This document shows positions 1 through 8,494 of a DNA stretch of 64,000 bases, piece by piece. Source of the stretch: Polynucleobacter necessarius (GTDB lineage Bacteria; Pseudomonadota; Gammaproteobacteria; Burkholderiales; Burkholderiaceae); contig NZ_LT615227.1 in NCBI RefSeq assembly GCF_900096755.1, forward strand, positions 299,019-363,018, written 5' to 3'. Numbering within the stretch: the first letter of the stretch is position 1; each line of letters starts with the position of its first letter. Under the pieces are notes generated by a model. It searched no databases. It was not told where the DNA came from and saw only the letters and a program-made list of their open reading frames with translations. Made by a program: the position numbers and the translations under genes.

Positions 1-97
1 TCTTTGAAAGCATAGCCAAAGAGCAGCTCGCAGCTACTAATACGCTAGCGGTACCCGCTAGCGCAGTAACCAAGAGGATGCTTTGTAAAACTGACAT
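1..97 (-). CDS. ZIP-family metal permease, N-terminal fragment (runs off window)
   Basis: Reading leftward from an ATG at 97 there are 32 open codons to the window edge. They encode a short hydrophobic stretch (MSVLQSILLVTALAGTAS, then VLVAASCSLAML) that fits the first membrane helix of a ZIP zinc/iron permease. The start lies 5 nt after the stop of the dienelactone hydrolase gene, so the two are probably co-transcribed. Only the first helix is visible and the metal-binding histidines lie outside the window, so the family call is tentative; another small inner-membrane protein is possible. Confidence 0.5.
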   Translation of the reverse strand, partial: MSVLQSILLVTALAGTASVLVAASCSLAMLSK

Positions 98-102
98 AGA
101 GA

Positions 103-975
103 TCAAGCGGCTCCGTTTTTCTTAAACCAGGCAATGCATTTTTCCCAACCGTCTTTTGCAGGACCCTCACGATAGGTGGCGCGATAGTCTGCGTGGAAAG
201 CGTGTGGCGCATCCGGATAAACCTCAAATTGACAAGCCTTAGCTACAGGATTTTTTGAGGCGGCCGCTAATGCAGCGCGCATTTGATCAATACTCTCCAG
301 CGAGATTCCAGTATCCGCAGCTCCGTACAAACCAAGCGCCGGCGCCTTTAAGTCGGCTGCAATATCTACAGGATGACGTGGGCTATTTTCTGTCTTCTCA
401 CCAATCAGACGGCCATACCAAGCTACGCCTGCACGCACTTGCGGCAAGGTTGCTGAAAGCCAAGTAATACGGCCACCCCAGCAGAATCCAGTAACGCCAA
501 CCTTCTTGAGGTCGCCATCATTTTTGCCAGCCCATACCAAAGCAGCCTGCAAATCATTTAAGACTTGCGCGTCTGGAGTTTTAGCTACGATATTTTGTTG
601 AATCTCTGCAATCGTTCCATAAGTATTTGGGTCGCCTGCGCGCGTAAAGAATTCTGGGGCAATCGCAAGGTATCCCAGCTTGGCAAAACGTCTAGTCACG
701 TCAGCAATGTATTCGTGCACACCAAAAATTTCACTGACAACAGTGACGATGGGTAAAGAACCCTTCGACTTTTCTGGTCGAGAGACATATGCTGGCAACT
801 GAAAGCTGCCAATCGGGATCATTTGCTCGCCCGCTTTAATGCCCTTGAAATCCGTTTCAATGGCAGCAGCCATCACAGGCTCAGATGCAGCCACAAATCC
901 AACCCCAATAGCGGTTGCACCTAGCGCAGATGTCTTCATAAAATTGCGTCGACCGTTTTGAATATCTTTACCCAT
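103..975 (-). CDS. Tat-exported dienelactone hydrolase family protein
   Basis: This is a 290-residue alpha/beta hydrolase. Residues 8-14 (GRRNFMK) followed by a hydrophobic run and an AAA cleavage region form a twin-arginine signal, so the folded protein is probably sent to the periplasm. The body matches dienelactone hydrolase: E82 in SEIFGVHE, the nucleophile Cys165 in GFCWGG, Asp221 and His258 in PHAFH make up the expected Cys-Asp-His set. Family members hydrolyse dienelactone or other small esters; the substrate here is unknown, and no aromatic-degradation genes are nearby. It follows polA on the same strand by 47 nt and precedes the ZIP permease gene by 5 nt. Confidence 0.85.
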   Translation of the reverse strand: MGKDIQNGRRNFMKTSALGATAIGVGFVAASEPVMAAAIETDFKGIKAGEQMIPIGSFQLPAYVSRPEKSKGSLPIVTVVSEIFGVHEYIADVTRRFAKLGYLAIAPEFFTRAGDPNTYGTIAEIQQNIVAKTPDAQVLNDLQAALVWAGKNDGDLKKVGVTGFCWGGRITWLSATLPQVRAGVAWYGRLIGEKTENSPRHPVDIAADLKAPALGLYGAADTGISLESIDQMRAALAAASKNPVAKACQFEVYPDAPHAFHADYRATYREGPAKDGWEKCIAWFKKNGAA

Positions 976-1022
976 GGCTTGTCTCCTCGTTTCTATTTTT
1001 TCATTGCTTCGCTAAGCGCCGC

Positions 1023-3851
1023 TTAGTGAGCTTCTTCCCAATTATCGCCAATCCCAATACTAACCGCCAAAGGGACCTTAAGTTCGGCAACATGGCACAT
1101 TAAATCGGGTAACTTTGCCTGTAGCAGCTCAATTTCATCCAAGGGTACGTCAAATACCAGCTCATCGTGGACCTGAAGGAGCATTTTGGTTTTTAACTGC
1201 TCCTTTTCTAGCCAATCCTCAACAGCAATCATGGCTAGCTTAATTAAATCTGCGGCAGTACCTTGCATTGGGGCGTTAATAGCTGCACGCTCAGCACCTT
1301 GGCGACGCGGTCCATTAGATCCCTTGATTTCGGGCAGCCAAAGGCGTCGACCAAAAACAGTCTCGACGTAGCCATTCTCTCTGGCCTCAAGACGGGTACG
1401 CTCCATATATTGAGCCACCCCTGGATAGCGATCAAAGTATTTGGCAATGTAATTTTGTGCTGCAGAGCGCTCGATACCCAAGTTACCTGCCAAACCAAAA
1501 GCACTCATGCCATAAATGAGGCCAAAATTAATAACCTTGGCATAACGACGTTGCTCTGAGTTCACATCATCCAAGGGAACGCCAAAGATTTCTGCAGCGG
1601 TAGCTTGGTGCACATCTTTTCCGCCTCTAAACGCTGCTAGTAAATTTTCATCCTCAGCAATATGCGCCATGATGCGCAATTCGATTTGGGAATAATCGGC
1701 TGATAACAGCTTGCATCCTTCGGCCGGAATAAAAGCCTCCCGAATACGACGACCCTCTTCTGTGCGGACAGGAATGTTTTGAATATTGGGATCGCTTGAT
1801 GCCAGACGACCCGTCACTGCAGTTGCTTGCGAGAAGTTCGTATGCACGCGCCCAGTCTTAGGGTCTGCCATACGCGGGAGCTTCTCAATATAGGTCGACA
1901 TCAGTTTTGCCAAACCGCGGTAGTCCAGGATGCGCGCTGGCAATGGATAGTCCTCAGCTAGCTTCTGCAACACTTCTTCGTCGGTCGATGGCGCTCCCGA
2001 CGGCGTCTTTTTAATCACCGGAAGTTCAAGCTGGCCAAATAGAATTTCCGCAATCTGCTTTGGCGACTGAATATTAAAAGGCTGGCCTGCAAGCTTATGA
2101 ATCTCACCCTCAAGCTCCAAAAGGCGCTTGCCTACCTGCTGCCCTTGTTTTACAAGCAGCGCGGAATCAATCCGAATGCCATTGCGCTCCATAATCCCAA
2201 GCACGCGCATGGCAGGCATTTCTACTTTTTCATAGATATACAGCAGCCCTGGATTCTCCTGGATCTGCGGCCATAACTCCAAATGAAGGCGCAAGGTAAT
2301 GTCAGCATCTTCAGCCGCATAGTCTGTCGCGATTTTGAGATCAACCTGATCAAAACCAATCTGATGAACTCCTTTGCCACACACCTCTTCATAGCGGATA
2401 GTTTTCATACCTAGGTGGCGCTCTGCCAAGCTATCCATATTGTGCGGAAGATGCGACTCGAGCACATAAGACTCAAGCAAGGTATCAAACGCGACCCCTT
2501 TTAGGGTGATGTCATAGTTTGCAAATATGTGAGCGTCGTACTTTAAGTTTTGTCCCACCTTTAAATATGTCGCACTTTCCAACCAGGGCTTCATGCGAGC
2601 AAGAACTAAATCACGATCAAGTTGTGCCTCACCATTGCGATGTGCAACCGGAATATAACAAGCCTCACCTGGTTTAACAGATAAAGAAATACCAACCAAC
2701 TCTGCAGCGAGTGCATCCAAACTCGTAGTTTCAGTATCAACGGCTGTCAGTGAAGAAGATTCAATCTTCTTTAACCACTTCTCTAAGCCCGCTTCATCGA
2801 CCACACATTCGTAATGACGCTCAATCGCATCTTGTGAATCTCGCATCTCTTGCGATAAATCTTTTGTGGGCGAACTAGCAATGGTGCGAGTCTTTTTTTC
2901 CGTCTCCACACTATTTTCTGCAGAAGCAATTGGGGTGCCCGCCAAATCAAAGCTTGCCACCTCAGAGCCTTTATTTTCAGGGCTTGTGAGCTGCTTCTCA
3001 ACATCGCGCAACCAAGTCTTAAATGCGTAGCGATCAAATAACTCGCGCAGCAAAGGCGCATCCTCTGGCTTAGCATGCAGGTCATCTAAGCCTGGCAAAT
3101 GTGGCGATAAATCACAATCCGTTTTTACTGTAATGAGCTGGCGTGCTTGCGGAAGCCAAGGCAGAGTAGCGCGTAAGTTTTCACCAACCACACCTTTTAC
3201 TTGATCGGCATTGGCCATCAAGTTATCGAGGTTGCCAAATTCAACTAACCACTTATTTGCGGTTTTTGGTCCGGCCTTTGGAACGCCTGGTACGTTATCG
3301 ACGGTATCACCAATGATCGATAAATAATCCACAATCAACTCAGGGGGAACGCCAAATTTTTCTTTCACACCCTCAATATCTAACTTCTCATTTGTCATCG
3401 TATTGATTAGGGTGACGGAAGGATTTACTAATTGCGCTAAATCTTTGTCGCCTGTAGAGATGATTGTTTCCCAACCCGCTTGAGTGGCTTGACAAGCTAA
3501 AGTGCCAATGACGTCATCAGCCTCAACACCCGAAACCATTAATACCGGCCAGCCTAATGCCCGGACCATTGCATGGATTGGCTCAATCTGCTTAACCAAA
3601 TCTTCCGGCATCGGGGAGCGATGGGCTTTGTACTCTGAGTACATCTCATCACGGAAAGTCTTGCCTTTGGCATCAAAAACACAGGCTATATGGTCAGCCT
3701 TCAGCTCTGACCTAGCCCGGCGCATCATATTGACCATGCCATAAATAGCCCCAGTGGGCTCTCCAGCCCCATTTCTGAGGTCTGGCATGGCGTGGAAGGC
3801 GCGATAGAGGTAGCTAGAACCGTCTACCAACAAGAGTCTATGTTTAGTCAT
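1023..3851 (-). CDS. polA: DNA polymerase I
   Basis: The product is about 942 residues with the full three-domain layout. The N-terminal 5'-3' exonuclease runs to about residue 300. A 3'-5' exonuclease follows with its first acidic motif intact (AVDTETTSLDAL), so proofreading is probably active. The polymerase domain has motif A (DYSQIELR), motif B (RRYAKVINFGLIYGM) and motif C (LLQVHDELVFD, about residue 891). It fills gaps after excision repair and removes Okazaki primers. I chose the ATG at 3851 (MTKHRLLLVDGSSYLYRAF) because the alternative five codons upstream adds residues not typical of the family. It is intact although the repair genes uvrD and radC in this window are broken. Confidence 0.97.
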   Translation of the reverse strand: MTKHRLLLVDGSSYLYRAFHAMPDLRNGAGEPTGAIYGMVNMMRRARSELKADHIACVFDAKGKTFRDEMYSEYKAHRSPMPEDLVKQIEPIHAMVRALGWPVLMVSGVEADDVIGTLACQATQAGWETIISTGDKDLAQLVNPSVTLINTMTNEKLDIEGVKEKFGVPPELIVDYLSIIGDTVDNVPGVPKAGPKTANKWLVEFGNLDNLMANADQVKGVVGENLRATLPWLPQARQLITVKTDCDLSPHLPGLDDLHAKPEDAPLLRELFDRYAFKTWLRDVEKQLTSPENKGSEVASFDLAGTPIASAENSVETEKKTRTIASSPTKDLSQEMRDSQDAIERHYECVVDEAGLEKWLKKIESSSLTAVDTETTSLDALAAELVGISLSVKPGEACYIPVAHRNGEAQLDRDLVLARMKPWLESATYLKVGQNLKYDAHIFANYDITLKGVAFDTLLESYVLESHLPHNMDSLAERHLGMKTIRYEEVCGKGVHQIGFDQVDLKIATDYAAEDADITLRLHLELWPQIQENPGLLYIYEKVEMPAMRVLGIMERNGIRIDSALLVKQGQQVGKRLLELEGEIHKLAGQPFNIQSPKQIAEILFGQLELPVIKKTPSGAPSTDEEVLQKLAEDYPLPARILDYRGLAKLMSTYIEKLPRMADPKTGRVHTNFSQATAVTGRLASSDPNIQNIPVRTEEGRRIREAFIPAEGCKLLSADYSQIELRIMAHIAEDENLLAAFRGGKDVHQATAAEIFGVPLDDVNSEQRRYAKVINFGLIYGMSAFGLAGNLGIERSAAQNYIAKYFDRYPGVAQYMERTRLEARENGYVETVFGRRLWLPEIKGSNGPRRQGAERAAINAPMQGTAADLIKLAMIAVEDWLEKEQLKTKMLLQVHDELVFDVPLDEIELLQAKLPDLMCHVAELKVPLAVSIGIGDNWEEAH

Positions 3852-3936
3852 ACCGCAATCGTACAATCTAGTTGTGAATTGCCTACAGGTCTGTGGTTAA
3901 GGAACCGCCCGAGAGTAGGCTTAAAAAGGTGAAAAA

Positions 3937-4344
3937 ATGCATTCTTTAATGAACTCGATTAATCGCTCAATGGGCCAAAGCCTAGCTCTTATGAGCATTT
4001 TGGTGGTTTTTGGTCTTTTTGGAGCAACTTCAGCCCAAGCCCAGAATAACAGCCAAGCATTAAGCCCATCAGAATTAAACCGCATCAATAATCAACCGCT
4101 TGCCCCTGTGGTGAGCGCCTCTGGCGCGGTGAGCGCACCTGAGACACGCAAGCCAAACTATCAATATAAAGATAAGAATGGCACTACAGTTACCGAGTAC
4201 AGAGATGTCAATGCACCAACGCAAGCAGACGTAAAAACTCCCTATACAAGTTACGAGATGGCGCCGCCTACATCCGTAATGCCTGGACCGCCAAAAGGAA
4301 CAGATTTGATTAGCGTGCCAAGCATCAGCATTCCTTTTAAATAA
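3937..4344 (+). CDS. Exported protein, DUF2782-like
   Basis: This 135-residue protein has an N-terminal signal peptide (hydrophobic core LALMSILVVFGLFGA, cleavage probably after AQA near residue 36). A low-complexity middle follows, then a segment YQYKDKNGTTVTEYRDVN near residue 72. That segment resembles DUF2782, a short exported family often found beside thrB in betaproteobacteria; the function is unknown. AAGGTG upstream of the ATG is a plausible ribosome binding site. The gene diverges from polA and sits 17 nt before thrB, so it probably leads that operon. Confidence 0.7.
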   Translation: MHSLMNSINRSMGQSLALMSILVVFGLFGATSAQAQNNSQALSPSELNRINNQPLAPVVSASGAVSAPETRKPNYQYKDKNGTTVTEYRDVNAPTQADVKTPYTSYEMAPPTSVMPGPPKGTDLISVPSISIPFK

Positions 4345-4361
4345 TTTACGCACCCTGGTTT

Positions 4362-5339
4362 ATGGCTGTATTTACTCCGATCGAACTTGCAGATATTTCC
4401 AATTGGATTTCTCAAGACTTTGATATTGGCCAAGCCACTGAAATACGTGGCATTCATGGCGGCATTGAGAACTCAAACTTTTTCTTAGATACCACCAAAG
4501 ATGGCAAGAAGCAGGAATATGTTTTAACTATCTTTGAAAGATTGTCTGCTGAGCAACTCCCGTTCTACCTAGAGTTGATGCGCCACCTAGCCAACAAAGG
4601 CATTCCCGTTCCCAAGCCGCTTGAGAACAAGCAAGGGGAAATTCTCTTTGCCCTGAAAGGCAAGCCAGCCGCCATTGTGACCAAGCTGCCAGGGCTTTCC
4701 AGACTGCAGCCCGAAACTAATCATTGCGCACTGGTTGGTGAAATGCTGGCGAAGATGCACTTAGCTGGCAAAGACTTTTCTAAGGCCCAAGAAAATCTTC
4801 GTAGTCTTGCTTGGTGGCAAAAAACAATTCCTTCAGTGTTGTCACACTTAAATACATCACAAAAAGAGTTGCTCACTCATGAGCTAGCGACACAAGAGGC
4901 ATTCTTTGCATCCAGCAACTATGATGCCCTTCCGCAAGGGGCAAGTCATTGCGACTTATTTCGCGATAATGTTTTGTTTGATCCTAAAGGCTCTGCCGAT
5001 CCATCCCAAGATCATCTAGGCGGCTTCTTTGATTTCTACTTCGCCGGCACAGATAAGTGGTTATTTGATGTCGCAGTCACTGCAAATGATTGGTGTCTTG
5101 CCGATAACAAACAGGATTTAGACCCCGAACGTTTAGATGCATTCATGAAGGCATACCAAGCGGTGCGTCCACTCACCAAAGAAGAACAAGCTAGCTGGCC
5201 GCTCATGCTGCGTGCTGCCGCCTTACGCTTCTGGGTATCCAGATTGTGGGACTTTTACTTGCCACGCGATGCGCAAATGCTCACACCTCATGATCCTACG
5301 CACTTTGAGCGAATTCTTTTGAGTCGCCGCTGCCTATGA
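4362..5339 (+). CDS. thrB: Homoserine kinase (APH-fold type)
   Basis: ThrB phosphorylates homoserine to O-phosphohomoserine, the penultimate step to threonine. The 325-residue product is the aminoglycoside-phosphotransferase-fold type, not the GHMP-kinase type of enterobacteria. Visible features are the N-terminal IHGGIENSNFFLDT loop, the catalytic segment ASHCDLFRDNVLF (Asp acting as base) near residue 195, and the metal-binding FFDFYFAGTD. The start MAVFTPIELADI agrees with the family. The stop overlaps the next start as ATGA, so the membrane protein downstream is translationally coupled. Confidence 0.95.
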   Translation: MAVFTPIELADISNWISQDFDIGQATEIRGIHGGIENSNFFLDTTKDGKKQEYVLTIFERLSAEQLPFYLELMRHLANKGIPVPKPLENKQGEILFALKGKPAAIVTKLPGLSRLQPETNHCALVGEMLAKMHLAGKDFSKAQENLRSLAWWQKTIPSVLSHLNTSQKELLTHELATQEAFFASSNYDALPQGASHCDLFRDNVLFDPKGSADPSQDHLGGFFDFYFAGTDKWLFDVAVTANDWCLADNKQDLDPERLDAFMKAYQAVRPLTKEEQASWPLMLRAAALRFWVSRLWDFYLPRDAQMLTPHDPTHFERILLSRRCL

Positions 5340-6115
5340 AACTGAATTCTGTAAAACCTAATGAGGGCTATACCTGGATAAGACAAGGTATCTGGCTATT
5401 TAAGCAGAATCCTATTGGTTTTCTAATGCTGGTCTTTATGTATGTATTTGCTGCGCAACTAGCGGTAATTATTCCGGTGATCGGTGTTTTTGTAGTTCTA
5501 CTACTTACACCAACTTTAGCGGTTGGTTTTATGACCGCCTGTCGCCAGGCCATCCAAAAAGAACGTATCAAACCTATGGTGTATTTGGTGGCATTGCAAT
5601 CTGGCGCCATTGTGCGCAAAAGAATTCTGCAATTGGGCTTAGTGTATACGGCAATGATTTTGCTCTTAAGTTTTATCTTAAGTCTGCTAGTAGATTTTGA
5701 ATTACTTCTTCCGCTGATGACAAGCGACAAAACCATTACCCCTGAAACACTTCGCCAAGTGTATTTAGTTCTATTCTTTGGCGCCATACTGTATGTGCCA
5801 GTGGCTATGTTAATGTGGTTCTCGCCAATCCTGATTGCGTGGACTGACATGTCAGCACCTCAAGCACTCTTCTCCAGCTGCCTGGCATGCTGGACCAACA
5901 AGGGAGCTTTCTTTCTATATCTAGCCATCTGGAGCGCAATTCTGATTGCCGTTCCGCTGACAGTAGGAATGATTTTTGATGCAATGGATTTAGGGCAGGC
6001 GGCCTCTTTCATCATCGCCCCCATCTCGATGGCGGGTTTAACTGTGATGCACTGCTCTTTCTATGCGACCTGGAAGGCCTGCTTTACGGAAGATGAAGTA
6101 GTTCTTTCGGCTTAG
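5336..6115 (+). CDS. BPSS1780-type membrane protein
   Basis: This 259-residue integral membrane protein has about six hydrophobic segments. The N-terminal NPIGFLMLVFMYVFAAQ and the later LLTPTLAVGFMTACRQA are typical of the BPSS1780 family found beside thrB in Burkholderiales. No biochemical role is established for the family and no catalytic motif is visible. Its start overlaps the thrB stop (ATGA), so expression should follow thrB. It runs convergently towards the broken uvrD gene, 13 nt away. Confidence 0.75.
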   Translation: MKLNSVKPNEGYTWIRQGIWLFKQNPIGFLMLVFMYVFAAQLAVIIPVIGVFVVLLLTPTLAVGFMTACRQAIQKERIKPMVYLVALQSGAIVRKRILQLGLVYTAMILLLSFILSLLVDFELLLPLMTSDKTITPETLRQVYLVLFFGAILYVPVAMLMWFSPILIAWTDMSAPQALFSSCLACWTNKGAFFLYLAIWSAILIAVPLTVGMIFDAMDLGQAASFIIAPISMAGLTVMHCSFYATWKACFTEDEVVLSA

Positions 6116-6128
6116 TTTGATTCACAAC

Positions 6129-8470
6129 TCAATCAATCGCAGCCAGCTTCGCAATGCTCAGCTGTAACCACTTGATACCGTGACGCTTGAAATTCACTTG
6201 CGCACGCGCATCCGCATCCACACCCTCTAAACCAGTAACGCGACCCTCACCAAACTTGGTGTGAAATACATTCTATCCAATGGTGAATGGATAATTTCCA
6301 CGTGGAGGAGAAGCTAATCTTTTCACCTCCATAGAGGCTGAGCCAACTCGCTTAGTTGGTCTTGGGCGTTCGGAGCCTGAATCAAAAAAGTCATTAGATT
6401 CGTATTCGCGTTGACGGGTATAACCATCTTGCCAAATGGATCCTGATCTTGAGTTACCGCCACCCCAACGAGCATCTCTCGCTTTGGGGGTAAGCCACTT
6501 TAATGAATCAGATGGAAGCTCTTCTAAGAGAAGCGGGATGGCATGTTGTAGCGCGCTTGGCCATGCAACATCCGGGATTGCGTATGCGATAGATATAGGC
6601 GCTCCTTGGCGCGTGTAATAGCAACGTACATTAAGCGACGCTCTTCTTCTAAGCCATTTTGCTCATTCACACTGTTCTCATGCGGGAATAAACCCCCTTC
6701 AAGACCGGTAATAAACACAGATGTAAATTCCAGGCCTTTGGCAGAATGCACAGTCATCAACTGGACTGCGTCTTGACCTGCTTGCGCCTGGTTATCTCCC
6801 GCCTCCAATGAGGCATGCGATAAAAAAGCCGCTAAAGGTGACACTTCGACTACGCCAGGCTCATTCTCGCCGGGCAACATGGCAGCTGCAGCATCTTGGC
6901 CTTAACCTTCTTCTGCAATAAAGGCCGTTGCTGCGTTAATCAATTCTTGCAAGTTCTCTACGCGATCCTGTCCCTCACGCTCAGAAAGATAGTGCTGAAT
7001 CAATCCACTGAACTGAATCACAAACTCGACTGTTTCCGGCAAGGTATTGTGACGAGTAGCCTCTCGCATGTGGTCTACCAGACGCACAAATCCACCAAGT
7101 GCTGCACCAGCTTTACCTTCCAAAGTGGAGGCCGCTAAATATAAAGAGCATTGCTGCGCTCTAGCTGCATCTTGCAGTGCTTCAATCGATCTTGCGCCAA
7201 TACCGCGAGTTGGGAAGTTCACAACCCGAGAGAATGAAGTATCGTCATTTGGGTTCTCAAGCAAACGCAAATAAGCAAGTGCGTGTTTAATTTCAGCGCG
7301 CTCAAAGAAGCGTAAGCCACCATATACGCGATACGGAATACCCGCAGAAAATAAGGCGTGCTCAATAATCCGAGACTGCGCATTACTGCGATAAAGCAAA
7401 GCCACTTCAGTACGCTTGATGCCACTATTTACTAGAGCTTTAATTTCATCAACCAGCCAAGCCGCCTCTGCGTGGTCACTTGGAGCCTCATAGATGCGGA
7501 CCGGCTCGCCATGACCAGCATCGGTGCGCAGGTTTTTACCAAGACGCTCTGAGTTATTGGCAATGAGATGATTTGCGGTGTCCAGAATATGTCCGTGAGA
7601 GCGATAGTTCTGTTCCAACTTCACCATTAAGGGGTGATATTGCTTCTCATAAAGACGCATGTTTTCTACGTCCGCGCCACGGAATGCGTAAATACTTTGG
7701 TCATCATCACCAACTGCAAATACAGAGCTGCTACCCATACCGCTAACATTAATGCGGCTTGCATCATGCCCTGATAACAATTTGAGTCATGCATATTGCA
7801 AAGCATTGGTATCTTGAAACTCATCAATCAGAATATGACGGAAACGCTCTTGGTAATGCGTGCGAATGGCTTCGCTATGTTTAAGCAATTCATAGCTGCG
7901 CAATAAGAGTTCAGCAAAATCCACTACGCCTTCACGCTGACATTGCTCGTCATATGCGGCATATAGTTGCGCCATCTTGGCTTGGAAGTCATCGCCAACC
8001 GCTAAATCTTTTGCACGTTAACCACGTTCTTTGGCATGGGCAATAAAGTATTGCAACTGCTTGGCCGGATACTTTTCATCATCAACTATTAAGCCCTTTA
8101 ATAAACGTTTAATGGCAGAAAGTTGACGGTAAACCCGCCTCTTTGTGTGGTGTGCCCGCAATAAACGGTTGCAAAGACCATGAAAGGTGCCAATCCACAT
8201 ACCCCGGGTATTAATCGGCAACATCGTACTTAAGCGCAACATCATCTCTTTGGCGGCTTTATTGGTAAAGGTCACCGCCAGGACGCCAATAGGGGATACC
8301 TGGCCAGTCTGAATCAACCAGGCTATACGGGTGGTGAGGACGCGGGTCTTGCCGCTCCCTGCCCCAGCCAAAATCAAGGCTGATTGGGCTTGGCCATTTT
8401 CATTGACGGGCGGGAGGGTCACTGCCTCGCGCTGTTCTGGATTGAGGTTCGCGAGCAGGTCTGAGTACAT
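6129..8470 (-). pseudogene. uvrD: UvrD/Rep-type DNA helicase, multiply disrupted
   Basis: Segments across this span together encode an almost complete superfamily 1 helicase: Walker A AGAGSGKT, motif Ia, DEFQDTN, GDDDQSIYAFRGA, then QLMTVHSAKGLEF and YVAITRAKERLYL, ending in KWLQLSIAKLAAID. The reading frame is broken by in-frame stops at 8018-8020 (TAA), 7787-7789 (TGA where the family has Trp after QYA), 6902-6904 (TAA) and 6273-6275 (TAG, probably a former Gln in TIGxNVFHTKFGEG). There is also a frameshift at 6527-6530, where AG is repeated. Near 8118-8147 about ten codons expected between HHT and QLSAIKRLL are missing and the intervening frame is shifted. UvrD acts in nucleotide excision and mismatch repair; this copy cannot make a full protein. 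Confidence 0.95.
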
Positions 8471-8477
8471 CAGCCCA

Positions 8478-8485
8478 ATTATAAT
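8478..8485. promoter_or_regulatory. Palindromic -10-like element between uvrD and valS
   Basis: The 24-bp gap between the divergent uvrD and valS starts contains ATTATAAT, which is its own reverse complement and gives TATAAT on both strands. It lies 9 nt before the valS ATG and 7 nt before the uvrD ATG, so one symmetric element could serve both genes with almost no leader. No good -35 hexamer is visible at 16-18 nt on either side, so this is motif evidence only. Confidence 0.4.
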
Positions 8486-8494
8486 TTGCCTCTT

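Noticed and set aside
5368..5850. 160-codon open frame on the - strand
   Set aside because: It lies entirely within the membrane protein gene on the + strand, has no family pattern and no ribosome binding site.
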